DNA of 64,000 bases from Dysgonamonadaceae bacterium (GTDB lineage Bacteria > Bacteroidota > Bacteroidia > Bacteroidales > Azobacteroidaceae), in contig JAISUN010000038.1 of the NCBI GenBank assembly GCA_031272085.1, positions 1 to 64,000 of the forward strand. Direction: 5' to 3'. Numbering within the stretch: the first letter of the stretch is position 1; every line of letters starts with the position of its first letter. This document shows positions 52,802 to 61,605 of this stretch, piece after piece. The notes beneath the pieces are model-generated. The model worked only from the letters and a program-made list of their open reading frames with translations, did not search any database and had not been told where the DNA came from. The position numbers and the translations under genes were made by a program.

Positions 52802-53509
52802 ATGAACAAGAACATTTTTTTGGCAATATTATTTATTGTACTTTTTGGACTGACTGACAATGTTAATGCTCAAGTAACTATCGGCGAACAGGCAACGCCA
52901 ATAGTAACTCTTGAAGTTAAAGGGAAACCGTCGGATGATTCAAAGCCCGACGGGGTGCTTATTCCGAAACTCACCGGCAACGAGTTGAGGGCAAAATGGA
53001 ATAACCCCGGCACTTATCCTCAGGGATTGGACATCAACAAATCGGAAGGCATTCTGGTTTACGTAACCGAGGCATGCAGCCCCGCGGATGCAGAAGGCGA
53101 CCCCTTTGAGTATGTAACCGCGCCCGGTTTTTACTTCTTCTCGGTAAGCGGGATGGCGTGGAAACCGCTCGTATCGGGCGGCGAAACTCACGAAGCGGCC
53201 GCTCCCAAAGTCGAGTGGTTTTATATGCCATCGACTGTATTGCCGGTGGCAAGCGGGGCAAACAGCATCAACCTGTACGACGTTTATACCCAAAACTTCG
53301 GTATGACAGCGTCTTCTACCTTCAAAGGCACGGGGGCTACTTCCCTGCCGGTCGTTCCTGCCAATCAGATAGAGTTTTTCATAACCTATTACGATACGCA
53401 GGTGTTTACCAATCTTTCGCTGACGGCGGCCGGCGTGCTTTCTTACGATTGCGACCCCACAAAAATCAGCGATAATACCTATATGAATATCGTATTTAGA
53501 ATTAAATAA
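52802..53509 (+). CDS. Secreted protein of unknown function with QVTIG N-terminus
   Basis: The 235-residue protein has a signal peptide (IFLAILFIVLFGLTDNVNA), then QVTIGEQATPIVTLEVKGKPSDDSKPDGVLIPKLTGNELRAK, a block found in many Bacteroidetes surface proteins and in the 32974 gene here. The C-terminal half (VVPANQIEFFITYYDTQVFTNLSLTAAGVLSYDCDP) looks like a beta-sandwich. Its TAA overlaps the next ATG (TAATG), so it is coupled to the following gene. No function can be assigned. Confidence 0.75.
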   Translation: MNKNIFLAILFIVLFGLTDNVNAQVTIGEQATPIVTLEVKGKPSDDSKPDGVLIPKLTGNELRAKWNNPGTYPQGLDINKSEGILVYVTEACSPADAEGDPFEYVTAPGFYFFSVSGMAWKPLVSGGETHEAAAPKVEWFYMPSTVLPVASGANSINLYDVYTQNFGMTASSTFKGTGATSLPVVPANQIEFFITYYDTQVFTNLSLTAAGVLSYDCDPTKISDNTYMNIVFRIK

Positions 53510-54147
53510 TGAAAAATCCGTATTTCAAAATACTGATAATCTTTTTGTTATTGTTCTACATATTCACAAATTTGTCGGGGCAAACATTAGTCGTAAATGA
53601 TACGCTGTTTAGAGAAAATTTCGGCACAGGCGCATCCACAAGCACTACTTTTAATAGCGCTTTCGACTGGTCTGATTACGATAAATCGGGGACAAAAACC
53701 TTCGTTCCTACGGATGTAAGCGGCATTTCTTTTGGCGGAGTCCGGTCGATGTGGAGTAGCGTCGTGGCAGCTAATGTAAGCGGAAGCCATTGCTGGTTGA
53801 ACCAGGGGGTATTTTACATCTACGATATTCCTGTTTACAATGCCGAACAGGTAAGAATAATGTTTGACAAGTATGGGGCGAACGCCTTGCAGATATATGC
53901 AGATACAAATGGTGGAACAAGTTTTTCTACTCTTGTAGTAACATCTTGGTCAGCCGGTACTAACCAGTCTGTTACGTACAATATTCCTGATGGCGCTACA
54001 TCAATTTCTTTAAAATTTCAGGTTACGGCTGCCGCCAATGTCAGAATTGACAATATCAGGTTGGTAGCCACTCGCGTAAGAGTGGTTGATGACACCGGCC
54101 CCCCGCCGATGATAAACCCTCAAATACCGAGTAAGGCGCCGAGGTGA
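53509..54147 (+). CDS. Secreted protein with C-terminal PPMINP tail
   Basis: The 212-residue protein has an N-terminal signal (ILIIFLLLFYIFTNLSG). The body resembles a jelly-roll of the kind seen in carbohydrate-binding or surface modules (FDWSDYDKSGTKTFVPTD; SVTYNIPDGATSISLKFQVTAAANVRIDNIRLV). It ends in DDTGPPPMINPQIPSKAPR. The last part matches the end of the large protein encoded next (PPMINPHLRSRVAY) in both protein and DNA. No type IX C-terminal domain is seen. Function is unknown. Confidence 0.72.
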   Translation: MKNPYFKILIIFLLLFYIFTNLSGQTLVVNDTLFRENFGTGASTSTTFNSAFDWSDYDKSGTKTFVPTDVSGISFGGVRSMWSSVVAANVSGSHCWLNQGVFYIYDIPVYNAEQVRIMFDKYGANALQIYADTNGGTSFSTLVVTSWSAGTNQSVTYNIPDGATSISLKFQVTAAANVRIDNIRLVATRVRVVDDTGPPPMINPQIPSKAPR

Positions 54148-54185
54148 ACATTAAAACATTAGACTTTTGAACAAGAAAAAAAATA

Positions 54186-57100
54186 ATGAAAAAAATACTG
54201 ATTACAATATTCGCATTAACACTAACTAACGCCGCTTTCGCACAAGCCGAGCAAACAATGTACTGGATTGGCGGAGCGGGCAACTGGTCTGACCTTGCAC
54301 ACTGGTCGTACCAGTCGGGAAGCCAGGCGGCAACGCAGCCCTCGTCGATACCGACGGCAACTACCAACGTCATCATTGACGCAAACTCCGGCCTGACGAC
54401 AGGAACTTCCGCCAACAGGACTATTACGCTGAACGTTTCGCCCATCATAAAGTCGCTGACTTTCGTGGCGGGAAGCAAAGCGATTTTTGGCAGTTCAGGC
54501 GGAACCAGAATATTGCGTGTTGTCGGCGACATTACATTGCAGTCGGATGCAACTATTCCTAACAGTTCAACGCTTTATATTGCTATGGAACCGCCTTCTG
54601 GAACTGTTTCCACGCTGACTACAAACGGCAATACTTTGAGTTTTTACTTTGGAAAAGGCGGCGAGGGAACCACCAATATTGTGGGCGACAACTTTTCGTC
54701 TGTCAACCTGCGTCACATTGGCGGAACGCTCAATTTCAACGGCACAAACTGGGTAAGCAACAATATGTATGTTGTAAACGACGGAACGGTGATGAATATG
54801 CCGAACTTGACTGATTTCCGCACCAATTCTTCAACACAGATAGGCGGAACGGCTACGGATTATACCACAATTACTACTTCTACTTCCAACTCGCAGTTGA
54901 ATTTGCCTAATGTAACTACATTTAATAGCGGCGCCTCCGGAAGCAGTGCAAATATTGTATCTTCCTACGGATTGACATTGCCGCAATGCACCTCATTCGC
55001 AGTTGGCGGTTATCTTGTCATCTATGACCCTTCGTTTCTGTCCTTGCCAATATGTCCAACGATAAATGTAGGGAATTCAGTAAAATTTAGCAGTACAATA
55101 CCGCTCAGTTTCCCCGTACTGCAAACCTTGAATGTGAGTGGTATAGAAGAGGGAAATGCAAATGGTTCGCTGGCGCTGGGTGCATCAGGTACTGTTGTAA
55201 ACACTCAGTACTGGCTATATCAGGGTACGCTGACAAATGCTGATATTTCCGAATTTAATATTAACTATTCGGGAACGGGAAACGGGTCGACAACTACGAG
55301 CGGCGCCTCTCTCTACGTAAAGGGCGGTACGCATTTCGGCAAGGTAAATTTTAATAATGCCAACGGGCTGGGATATGTTGGCGGCACAAGCGCCATCGCT
55401 ATCGATAAACTTACTTTTCGTTACCAAGGCGCAAGCATAACACAAGATTTTACGGTGGATACGCTTATTATGGCTCCATCTGCTACTTACACGATTACCA
55501 ACGGCAAAACGATTACCGTTACCGGCGATTTAATAGATACAACGCCCGACTGCGAAACTTTCTGGCAAATTATAGGCGGTACAACCGCAACCAATTATGC
55601 GACAATCAACAACAGCACGGGACACGACATCGCGCTCGAAAACGTGCAGTTAACCCGCATCATCGCTACCGGAGCCAACGCAATAGACGCTGCGGGAATC
55701 GACAACGGCGGAAATACCAATATTGTCTTCACTGCCCCCGCTCCCAAAACAATTTACTGGGTGGGCGACGCCGGCAACGACCAGTGGCATACGCTCCAAA
55801 ACTGGGCGCGGACTTCGGGCGGCACAGACTATTGTATGCCGACGCAGTACGACGACATTATCTTTGACGAAAACTCCGTAATAACCGGCAACACTATAAC
55901 CATTACAAGTAATAGCGCCTATTTTCACGATATTACCATCCGGGATAACTGCCCGAAGGCGGCATTTACAATCACCCCATCGAACGTAAACGTATATATT
56001 TACTGCTACGGTTCGTGGTATATGAAATCGGGCGTTACTGTGATTCCCGCAGTATATTTTATGTCGGGCGATAAGGATGAAACTATTACGTCCAATACTT
56101 CTACATTTGTAAATCTCTATTTCACGGGAATAGGCGGATGGACTTTGCAGGACGACCTGAAAACAATCTTTTATAATTCATCTAATCCTATTTGGTATGG
56201 CGCAATATACTACCGCAACGGGACGCTCAATACCAACTCGAAGAAAGTGAGTATCTCTGTGTTCTATGGTCATGAAAGCGGAAGTTCTTATCTTCCTTCG
56301 GGATTGCCCGCTTCCGCGGCATACCGAAAACTGATTCTCGGAGCATCGGAAATTACCATCAGAGGAGCATACGATGCTGGTTGGAGTTATGGCGGAACGT
56401 GGTCTGTTACCACCGACACGCTCGACGCCGGCACATCCACGCTTATATTCGACCCTGTGCCTACCCGCAATAGCACATTAACGGCTCTCGGACAGGCAAT
56501 TTCTGAGAGTACGAGTACAACCGCCGCTACCGGTATGTTGAATCCTACTTATGCCGCCTCAATCAACGCTATGGGACTTACGAATTATTACAATATTGTT
56601 TTCAAAGGCACGGGAACAAGTACTATAACCACAGACAACCGCACAACATCTGCTTTGATACCGTTTACGGCAAATTCCGTGCGGGTAGAAAATAAATCGA
56701 CCTTGCAGTTTGTCGCGAAATGGGTAACTTTGGATACCCTGTACGCCGCGCCTATGTCTGCTGTGCAACTGCCGAGTCCAAGCGTTGCTACGGCGAATAA
56801 TATTCATGCCACAGCGCAATTGACCGTCAAGAAGTCGATGGAAATACCAACCGACGACTGCGACCCCGAACTTTCGACGCTGTCGCCGTACAACGCGGCC
56901 TATCCGGCAACCGTTTCTTCGACGGTAAATATCAATATCCCAAATACGCAGATGACCGACGTAAAATCGACGGGCGGCGGCATTTTCACTGCTTCCGGTA
57001 TCGATAATGGCGGCAACGACGGCTGGATTTTCACCGCACGCGCAGCAAAAGACCTCTACTGGATTGGAGCGGCTGGCGATGGCAAATGGAACACGCTGGC

Positions 57101-59237
57101 CAACTGGACAACGCATTCCAACGGAACGCCCGACGGCGGTTGCCTGCCCTCGAAAACGGACAATGTACATTTCAATCAATATTCCGTACTGCCTGCCGAC
57201 AAAACAATTATAATAGACAGGCAGGGCGCCAATTTCAATAATTTTATTGCCGAAACAGGAACGCCCGCAGGAATCATTATCCGCCAGGACAGCGTACAGA
57301 TAAACTCCTACGGCAATCTCTTGCAAACCGGCGAAAATATGCAGTTTACGTCAAATGCTGCCGCTTTCCGCCTCAATCTGCTTGGCTCGGCAACCGACGC
57401 CCGGTTGATTAACGCAGTCGGCGCTTCATTTTACTGCATGTACGTAAACAACGCGGCGGCTCAATGGACTTTTCTTAACAATATGACCGTTAGCAATGAT
57501 TTGACCGTTAATGCCGCTTCATCGGTAACATTAGATATGGACAAATTTTCCGGCTATCGCATTTATCACCTTGCAGGCATTGTGAATATGGCCGACAGCA
57601 TATCATTGAGTTACAGCATTCAGGGTTCGAACGATAATAGTTACTCTTATCAGATGAACGGCGCATGTACGCTGAATGCCGACAATGTGGTTTGGAGTTC
57701 AAAGGCGGGGTTCAGCAGCACCTCAGGCTCGCGCACGGTTAATATCCGCAACGCACAGATAACTATTGACGGTACAGCGACCGATTATTACGGAAGACCA
57801 CACGGATACTGGAATTATTCAGGCGCCGGCGCAGCGCTGAATGCCGAAGGCAGTTACATCAAACTTACGGCCTATCTCACAGGATTTGACGGACAAGAGT
57901 ACGGAACAATGGAAACTATCGGTAATGTAGCAGGCGCATATTACGGCGGTTCAAACTATATCACCGGAAATCTTACGTTCCAAAAACTGATATTGAACGA
58001 CAGCCGCCAGATTTCGGGCAGCAACACGATTGACACGCTGCTGGTGCGTCCGAAGGGCGTTATACTCTATCTTGCTAACGGCAGTACGCAAACCGTAAAC
58101 GACCTGATGCAATTAAGCGGCTCGCCCTGTTTGCAAAATATGCTGCGTGCAGGAACTGCATCGACGGAAGCCGGCGCATCGCAGTCCTCTGCTACGGCAA
58201 ACATCAATTACCTGAACGCCGCCGGCGTAAATGATTACGACCAAGTATTGGTGGGCGGAATCATCGCTACCGGCGATGAACTCCGGTTTGCCGGCAACTC
58301 GTCGAATCTGGGATTGAACAGCAATCTGGTTTTCCACGGTTCGCCCGGCCTTGTAGGCTTGCCCGAAAGCGCATACTGTCTGTCCATCGACGATGAAGAC
58401 AACTTTATACTTTCGGCGGCTGAATTTTACGGAACCGATTTGAGTACCTATAAATGGTACAAAAAGAACGCAGCAGGCGTTTATCCGGCTACGCCGCTTG
58501 CAGCGCCTTCCACAGCAGACGAAATCGACGTCCGCGATTTCGGCCTCGACGGAACTTACAAAGTGGAAATAGTATATGATTCCACGGCAACAACAGCCTG
58601 CAAAAGCGTGGACGAAATAACAGTTACATATCTGCCGCCGGCAGTAACCTTCGGCGAAAACAACGTTACCGATACAACGCTGGTATATTGCGCCGCTGAC
58701 TCGGCGCGTACTGTCCGGTATCTTATAGAGCATTTGCTCAACTATTCTGATTCTACCTATATGCAATCGGCTCTGTACGACACGATTAAGGTTTACAATA
58801 TCGACTATTCAGGCGGGATGAATCTCGTACTGATAACAGATACTTTGCGGAACGCTTACGAATATTATTTTGAGTTTGTTACGGACGGCGGCTGCACTTC
58901 GTCCATATATTCGAGAGTTACGGTGTCGATAGACACAGTTCCGGCTGCCGACGCCGGCGCCGACCAGACGGGCAATGTGCTTGTTCCGTTCACAATGGCG
59001 GCAAATACGCCCGCAGCCGGTCAAAGCGGATTATGGACAGTGGTAACAGGAACGGCTACAATCAGCAACCCAAGCAGCCCGACAACAAGCGTACTGCTCG
59101 CAAGTGGCTGCAAATCAGCAACTTTGCAATGGACTGTAACCAACGGAACCTGCGAAGCGAGCGACACAGTAAAAATAGGCGCAGGCAGCGCTCCGCCGAT
59201 GATAAACCCGCATTTAAGGTCGCGGGTGGCATATTAG
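54186..59237 (+). CDS. Giant repetitive surface protein (1683 aa) with C-terminal PPMINP tail
   Basis: A signal peptide (ILITIFALTLTNAAFAQA) precedes three long repeats, each opening with a YWIG/YWVG block: MYWIGGAGNWSDLAHWS near residue 24, IYWVGDAGNDQWHTLQNW near 520 and LYWIGAAGDGKWNTLANW near 955. Each is followed by Thr/Asn/Gly-rich beta-solenoid-like sequence. The end holds Ig/PKD-like domains (DAGADQTGNVLVPFTMAANTPAAG; GLWTVVTGTATISNPSSPTTS). It stops in APPMINPHLRSRVAY rather than a standard type IX signal. Adhesion or cell-surface display is likely. A strong terminator follows the stop. Confidence 0.8.
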   Translation: MKKILITIFALTLTNAAFAQAEQTMYWIGGAGNWSDLAHWSYQSGSQAATQPSSIPTATTNVIIDANSGLTTGTSANRTITLNVSPIIKSLTFVAGSKAIFGSSGGTRILRVVGDITLQSDATIPNSSTLYIAMEPPSGTVSTLTTNGNTLSFYFGKGGEGTTNIVGDNFSSVNLRHIGGTLNFNGTNWVSNNMYVVNDGTVMNMPNLTDFRTNSSTQIGGTATDYTTITTSTSNSQLNLPNVTTFNSGASGSSANIVSSYGLTLPQCTSFAVGGYLVIYDPSFLSLPICPTINVGNSVKFSSTIPLSFPVLQTLNVSGIEEGNANGSLALGASGTVVNTQYWLYQGTLTNADISEFNINYSGTGNGSTTTSGASLYVKGGTHFGKVNFNNANGLGYVGGTSAIAIDKLTFRYQGASITQDFTVDTLIMAPSATYTITNGKTITVTGDLIDTTPDCETFWQIIGGTTATNYATINNSTGHDIALENVQLTRIIATGANAIDAAGIDNGGNTNIVFTAPAPKTIYWVGDAGNDQWHTLQNWARTSGGTDYCMPTQYDDIIFDENSVITGNTITITSNSAYFHDITIRDNCPKAAFTITPSNVNVYIYCYGSWYMKSGVTVIPAVYFMSGDKDETITSNTSTFVNLYFTGIGGWTLQDDLKTIFYNSSNPIWYGAIYYRNGTLNTNSKKVSISVFYGHESGSSYLPSGLPASAAYRKLILGASEITIRGAYDAGWSYGGTWSVTTDTLDAGTSTLIFDPVPTRNSTLTALGQAISESTSTTAATGMLNPTYAASINAMGLTNYYNIVFKGTGTSTITTDNRTTSALIPFTANSVRVENKSTLQFVAKWVTLDTLYAAPMSAVQLPSPSVATANNIHATAQLTVKKSMEIPTDDCDPELSTLSPYNAAYPATVSSTVNINIPNTQMTDVKSTGGGIFTASGIDNGGNDGWIFTARAAKDLYWIGAAGDGKWNTLANWTTHSNGTPDGGCLPSKTDNVHFNQYSVLPADKTIIIDRQGANFNNFIAETGTPAGIIIRQDSVQINSYGNLLQTGENMQFTSNAAAFRLNLLGSATDARLINAVGASFYCMYVNNAAAQWTFLNNMTVSNDLTVNAASSVTLDMDKFSGYRIYHLAGIVNMADSISLSYSIQGSNDNSYSYQMNGACTLNADNVVWSSKAGFSSTSGSRTVNIRNAQITIDGTATDYYGRPHGYWNYSGAGAALNAEGSYIKLTAYLTGFDGQEYGTMETIGNVAGAYYGGSNYITGNLTFQKLILNDSRQISGSNTIDTLLVRPKGVILYLANGSTQTVNDLMQLSGSPCLQNMLRAGTASTEAGASQSSATANINYLNAAGVNDYDQVLVGGIIATGDELRFAGNSSNLGLNSNLVFHGSPGLVGLPESAYCLSIDDEDNFILSAAEFYGTDLSTYKWYKKNAAGVYPATPLAAPSTADEIDVRDFGLDGTYKVEIVYDSTATTACKSVDEITVTYLPPAVTFGENNVTDTTLVYCAADSARTVRYLIEHLLNYSDSTYMQSALYDTIKVYNIDYSGGMNLVLITDTLRNAYEYYFEFVTDGGCTSSIYSRVTVSIDTVPAADAGADQTGNVLVPFTMAANTPAAGQSGLWTVVTGTATISNPSSPTTSVLLASGCKSATLQWTVTNGTCEASDTVKIGAGSAPPMINPHLRSRVAY

Positions 59238-59244
59238 TTGTATA

Positions 59245-59280
59245 AGAGAAGAGGCTGTACGAAAGTACAGCCTCTTCTCT
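59245..59280 (+). terminator. Strong (possibly bidirectional) intrinsic terminator
   Basis: AGAGAAGAGGCTGTAC and GTACAGCCTCTTCTCT form a perfect 16-bp stem closed by a GAAA tetraloop. It lies between the 1683-residue protein gene and the convergent tRNA-His. Confidence 0.85.
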
Positions 59281-59315
59281 TGTTTAACTTATTTAATTGT
59301 ATCCGCCAAAATCGG

Positions 59316-59390
59316 GGTGGAAGATGGGGCTCGAACCCACGACCCTCAGAACCACAATCTGATGCTCTAACCAACTGAGCTACGACCACC
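59316..59390 (-). tRNA. tRNA-His (GTG anticodon)
   Basis: Minus strand GTGGTCG-TA-GCTC..., anticodon stem TCAGA/TCTGA with loop TTGTGGT (anticodon GTG) and T-arm GTGGG-TTCGAGC-CCCAT. An encoded G at -1 (59390) faces C73, the His identity pair. The acceptor stem GTGGTCG/CTTCCAC has two mismatches (T-T and C-T at the fifth and sixth pairs), which is unusual. CCA is not encoded. Confidence 0.88.
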
Positions 59391-59418
59391 ATGTAAGCAT
59401 TTTTGCAGGAAAATTCCG

Positions 59419-59459
59419 CAAATGCGGTGCAAAGGTACAACTTTTTTTTAATATGCAAA
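59419..59459 (-). promoter_or_regulatory. Promoter of tRNA-His with extended stable-RNA block
   Basis: Minus strand TTTG (59459-59456), 18 nt spacer, then TACCTTTGCACCGCATTTG (59437-59419), identical over 19 nt to the block before tRNA-Ser. Confidence 0.75.
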
Positions 59460-59532
59460 AGAAAATGGGAAAAATAATTTTTCCGTGCAACGTTTTTAAC
59501 CTCCGGCGCATCTTATTATCAAAGGCGTTTTT

Positions 59533-59562
59533 TTGTTTTTTACAAAAATTCGTTTAACTTTG
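59533..59562 (+). promoter_or_regulatory. Promoter of the LVIVD operon
   Basis: TTG (59533-59535), 19 nt spacer, TAACTTTG (59555-59562), 23 nt before the ATG at 59586. Confidence 0.65.
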
Positions 59563-59585
59563 TCTAAACTTAATTTTTTTCGGAT

Positions 59586-60071
59586 ATGAAGAAATATTTT
59601 TTATTTTTTGGAGCGGCGGCTCTGTTGGCTGTCCTCCTTATGTCGTCGGACTATTATTACGGCAGTTATACGCCTGTTTTTATGGACCGTTCCGAACTCG
59701 AAAAGTCGGTCAGTTACGTTGCCGAAGGCCGGGATTTGCAAAATCCGGGCAAGATTTATTACAAATCGCCCTATATTCTTGTTAATGAGAAATATAAGGG
59801 GGTGCATATAATCGACAACAGCGACCCCAAAAATCCGCGGAACACCGGCTATATCATCGCCCCGGGCTGCCTCGATATGGCTGTAAAAGGCGATGTGCTT
59901 TACTTAGACAATTCGGTTGACCTCGTGGCTTTCGACCTGAATACGCGGCAGGTAACGGAACGTATCAAAAACATTTTTCCGGAGCCGATTTCGCCCGAAA
60001 AAATCTATTATATGAACGGAAAGCGGCCTACCCAAAATTCAGTTATTGTTGGATGGAAAAAACGAGATTAA
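59586..60071 (+). CDS. LVIVD-repeat protein (short)
   Basis: The 161-residue exported protein has an N-terminal hydrophobic segment (LFFGAAALLAVLLMSSDYYY) and LVIVD-type beta-propeller repeats (VNEKYKGVHIIDNSDPKNPRNTGYIIAPGCLDMAVKGDVLYLDNSVDLVAFDL). It is shorter than most family members and may be a truncated propeller. It overlaps a track start of the next gene and lies 13 nt from that gene's real ATG, so they form one operon. Function is unknown. Confidence 0.7.
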   Translation: MKKYFLFFGAAALLAVLLMSSDYYYGSYTPVFMDRSELEKSVSYVAEGRDLQNPGKIYYKSPYILVNEKYKGVHIIDNSDPKNPRNTGYIIAPGCLDMAVKGDVLYLDNSVDLVAFDLNTRQVTERIKNIFPEPISPEKIYYMNGKRPTQNSVIVGWKKRD

Positions 60072-60084
60072 GGAGGAATTGAAA

Positions 60085-60843
60085 ATGAAAAAATTACTTT
60101 TTTTAGCGATTATCGCTTTTGCAATAACGTCTTGTGACGGAATAGGCGGCAGCGCCGACAGCGGCAGCGATTACGGACAGGGCGGCTCAATGGCTCGCTT
60201 TGCCATAACGGGCGATTATCTTTATACGGTTGATAATGAAACGCTTAAAATGTTCGACATTTCCGACCCGAAAAAGCCTTACTATATGAAAGATAAAGAC
60301 CAGTACCTGAATTTCGGGCTGGAAACGATTTTCCCGATGGATACTCTGCTTTTCCTCGGTTCGCAAACCGGAATGTACATCTACAACATAAAAAGGCCGG
60401 CTTTTCCGGAGCAACTTGCTGTGGTTTCACACATTACGAGTTGCGACCCGGTGGTTTCCGACGGCCGTTACGCCTACGTTACCCTCAACTCCGAAAGCGT
60501 GTGGTGCGGACGCTCCGTTAATCAACTGAATGTTTACGACTTAACCAATATCCGCAAGCCGGTTGAGATTGCTTCGCTCGACAATTTTAAATGTCCGAAA
60601 GGGCTTGGCCTGTACGGAAACCGGCTCTACATCTGCGATGGCGGATTGAAGGTTTACGACGTTACTTCGCCCGCAAATCCGGTTTGGATTGACGATTCGA
60701 GTTATATTACCGAACTGACCGACGCTTACGACGTAATCCCGCTTGGCGGCGGCATTTTGCTGCTTACCGGCAGTAAGGGGATTTACGAAATAGACATTAC
60801 GGGAGATAAAATCTCATTAATCAGCAAAATTTTAGTAAAATGA
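60085..60843 (+). CDS. LVIVD-repeat lipoprotein
   Basis: The 252-residue product starts at MKKLLFLAIIAFAITSCDG, a lipoprotein signal with Cys at residue 17. A strong Shine-Dalgarno-like AAGGAGGA before this ATG supports it over the track start at 60046. LVIVD repeats fill the rest (RFAITGDYLYTVDNETLKMFDISDPKKPYYM; LNVYDLTNIRKPVEIA; LKVYDVTSPANPVWI), giving a predicted surface or periplasmic beta-propeller. It overlaps the next gene by ATGA. Confidence 0.8.
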   Translation: MKKLLFLAIIAFAITSCDGIGGSADSGSDYGQGGSMARFAITGDYLYTVDNETLKMFDISDPKKPYYMKDKDQYLNFGLETIFPMDTLLFLGSQTGMYIYNIKRPAFPEQLAVVSHITSCDPVVSDGRYAYVTLNSESVWCGRSVNQLNVYDLTNIRKPVEIASLDNFKCPKGLGLYGNRLYICDGGLKVYDVTSPANPVWIDDSSYITELTDAYDVIPLGGGILLLTGSKGIYEIDITGDKISLISKILVK

Positions 60844-61517
60844 AATATAAAATATTAATTATCAGCATATTAACGCTTGCATTTCCGGCAAACTGTTTTC
60901 CGCAATGGACAAACGACAGCCGAATAACGAAAAATGCAATCACTATTGAGCCTCTGTATCTTTATAATTTCGGGCTTCGGATAAATTACGAGCGTCAAAT
61001 TTCGACGCCGAAGCATTGGGTTGAGTTTAGCGCCGTCGGCTATTTCCCTTCATCGGATGATTTTAGTTTAAGCCATATATGGTTTTACGATGACAGTTAT
61101 TATTATAATCGAAACGTGAAAACCAATTGGGGTACGACTTTTGAAGTGGCTTACAAATATTATCCCTTGAGTTTTATATATTTGGCGTCGGGACTGTCGT
61201 ACAATCATCACGAAGCGAAATTTGAGGGTTTCGATACTAAATTCAATTCCTATATCGAGGACGGACTTCTGTTTTACGAGCCGGCCTACAAAACTTCGGA
61301 CTGCTGGGAGTCTTTCGACCGCGTAGGGCTGAATCTTCGCCTTGGAATGCAAACTCCTCTTTATCGCAGGTTTGTCGTCGGCTGTTATGTTGGGCTTTCT
61401 TATAATTATTCGTTTTTCGACGAAAATAATTTCAGCAGCGAAGATAAATCGGTAACTACGGTCTATTACCGCGGTTTTGTGCCTTCGACAGGGTTCAGGA
61501 TTGGGGTCAGGTTTTGA
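60840..61517 (+). CDS. Outer membrane beta-barrel-like protein of unknown function
   Basis: The 225-residue protein has a signal peptide (ILIISILTLAFPANC) and alternating aromatic beta-strands (VEFSAVGYFPSSDDFSLSHIWFYDDSYYY; GVRF terminus with final aromatic residue), typical of small outer membrane barrels. Translationally coupled to the LVIVD lipoprotein, it may form a surface complex with it. No family name can be given. Confidence 0.65.
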   Translation: MKYKILIISILTLAFPANCFPQWTNDSRITKNAITIEPLYLYNFGLRINYERQISTPKHWVEFSAVGYFPSSDDFSLSHIWFYDDSYYYNRNVKTNWGTTFEVAYKYYPLSFIYLASGLSYNHHEAKFEGFDTKFNSYIEDGLLFYEPAYKTSDCWESFDRVGLNLRLGMQTPLYRRFVVGCYVGLSYNYSFFDENNFSSEDKSVTTVYYRGFVPSTGFRIGVRF

Positions 61518-61565
61518 GAAATGAAAAATATTTAAAAATCTTGCAGTTTTGTTGAGATATTTTCC

Positions 61566-61573
61566 TAATTTTG
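61566..61573 (+). promoter_or_regulatory. -7 box TAATTTTG before the UroD-family gene
   Basis: Perfect TAnnTTTG, 32 nt before the ATG; TTG 22 nt upstream. Confidence 0.6.
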
Positions 61574-61605
61574 TCAGCAAATAAAAATCCTAAATTCTGA
61601 TATTT

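Noticed and set aside
59234-59458. 74-aa minus-strand ORF containing CGSEGRGFEPHLPP
   Set aside because: This is the usual translation of a tRNA gene (tRNA-His) in a protein frame, not a gene.
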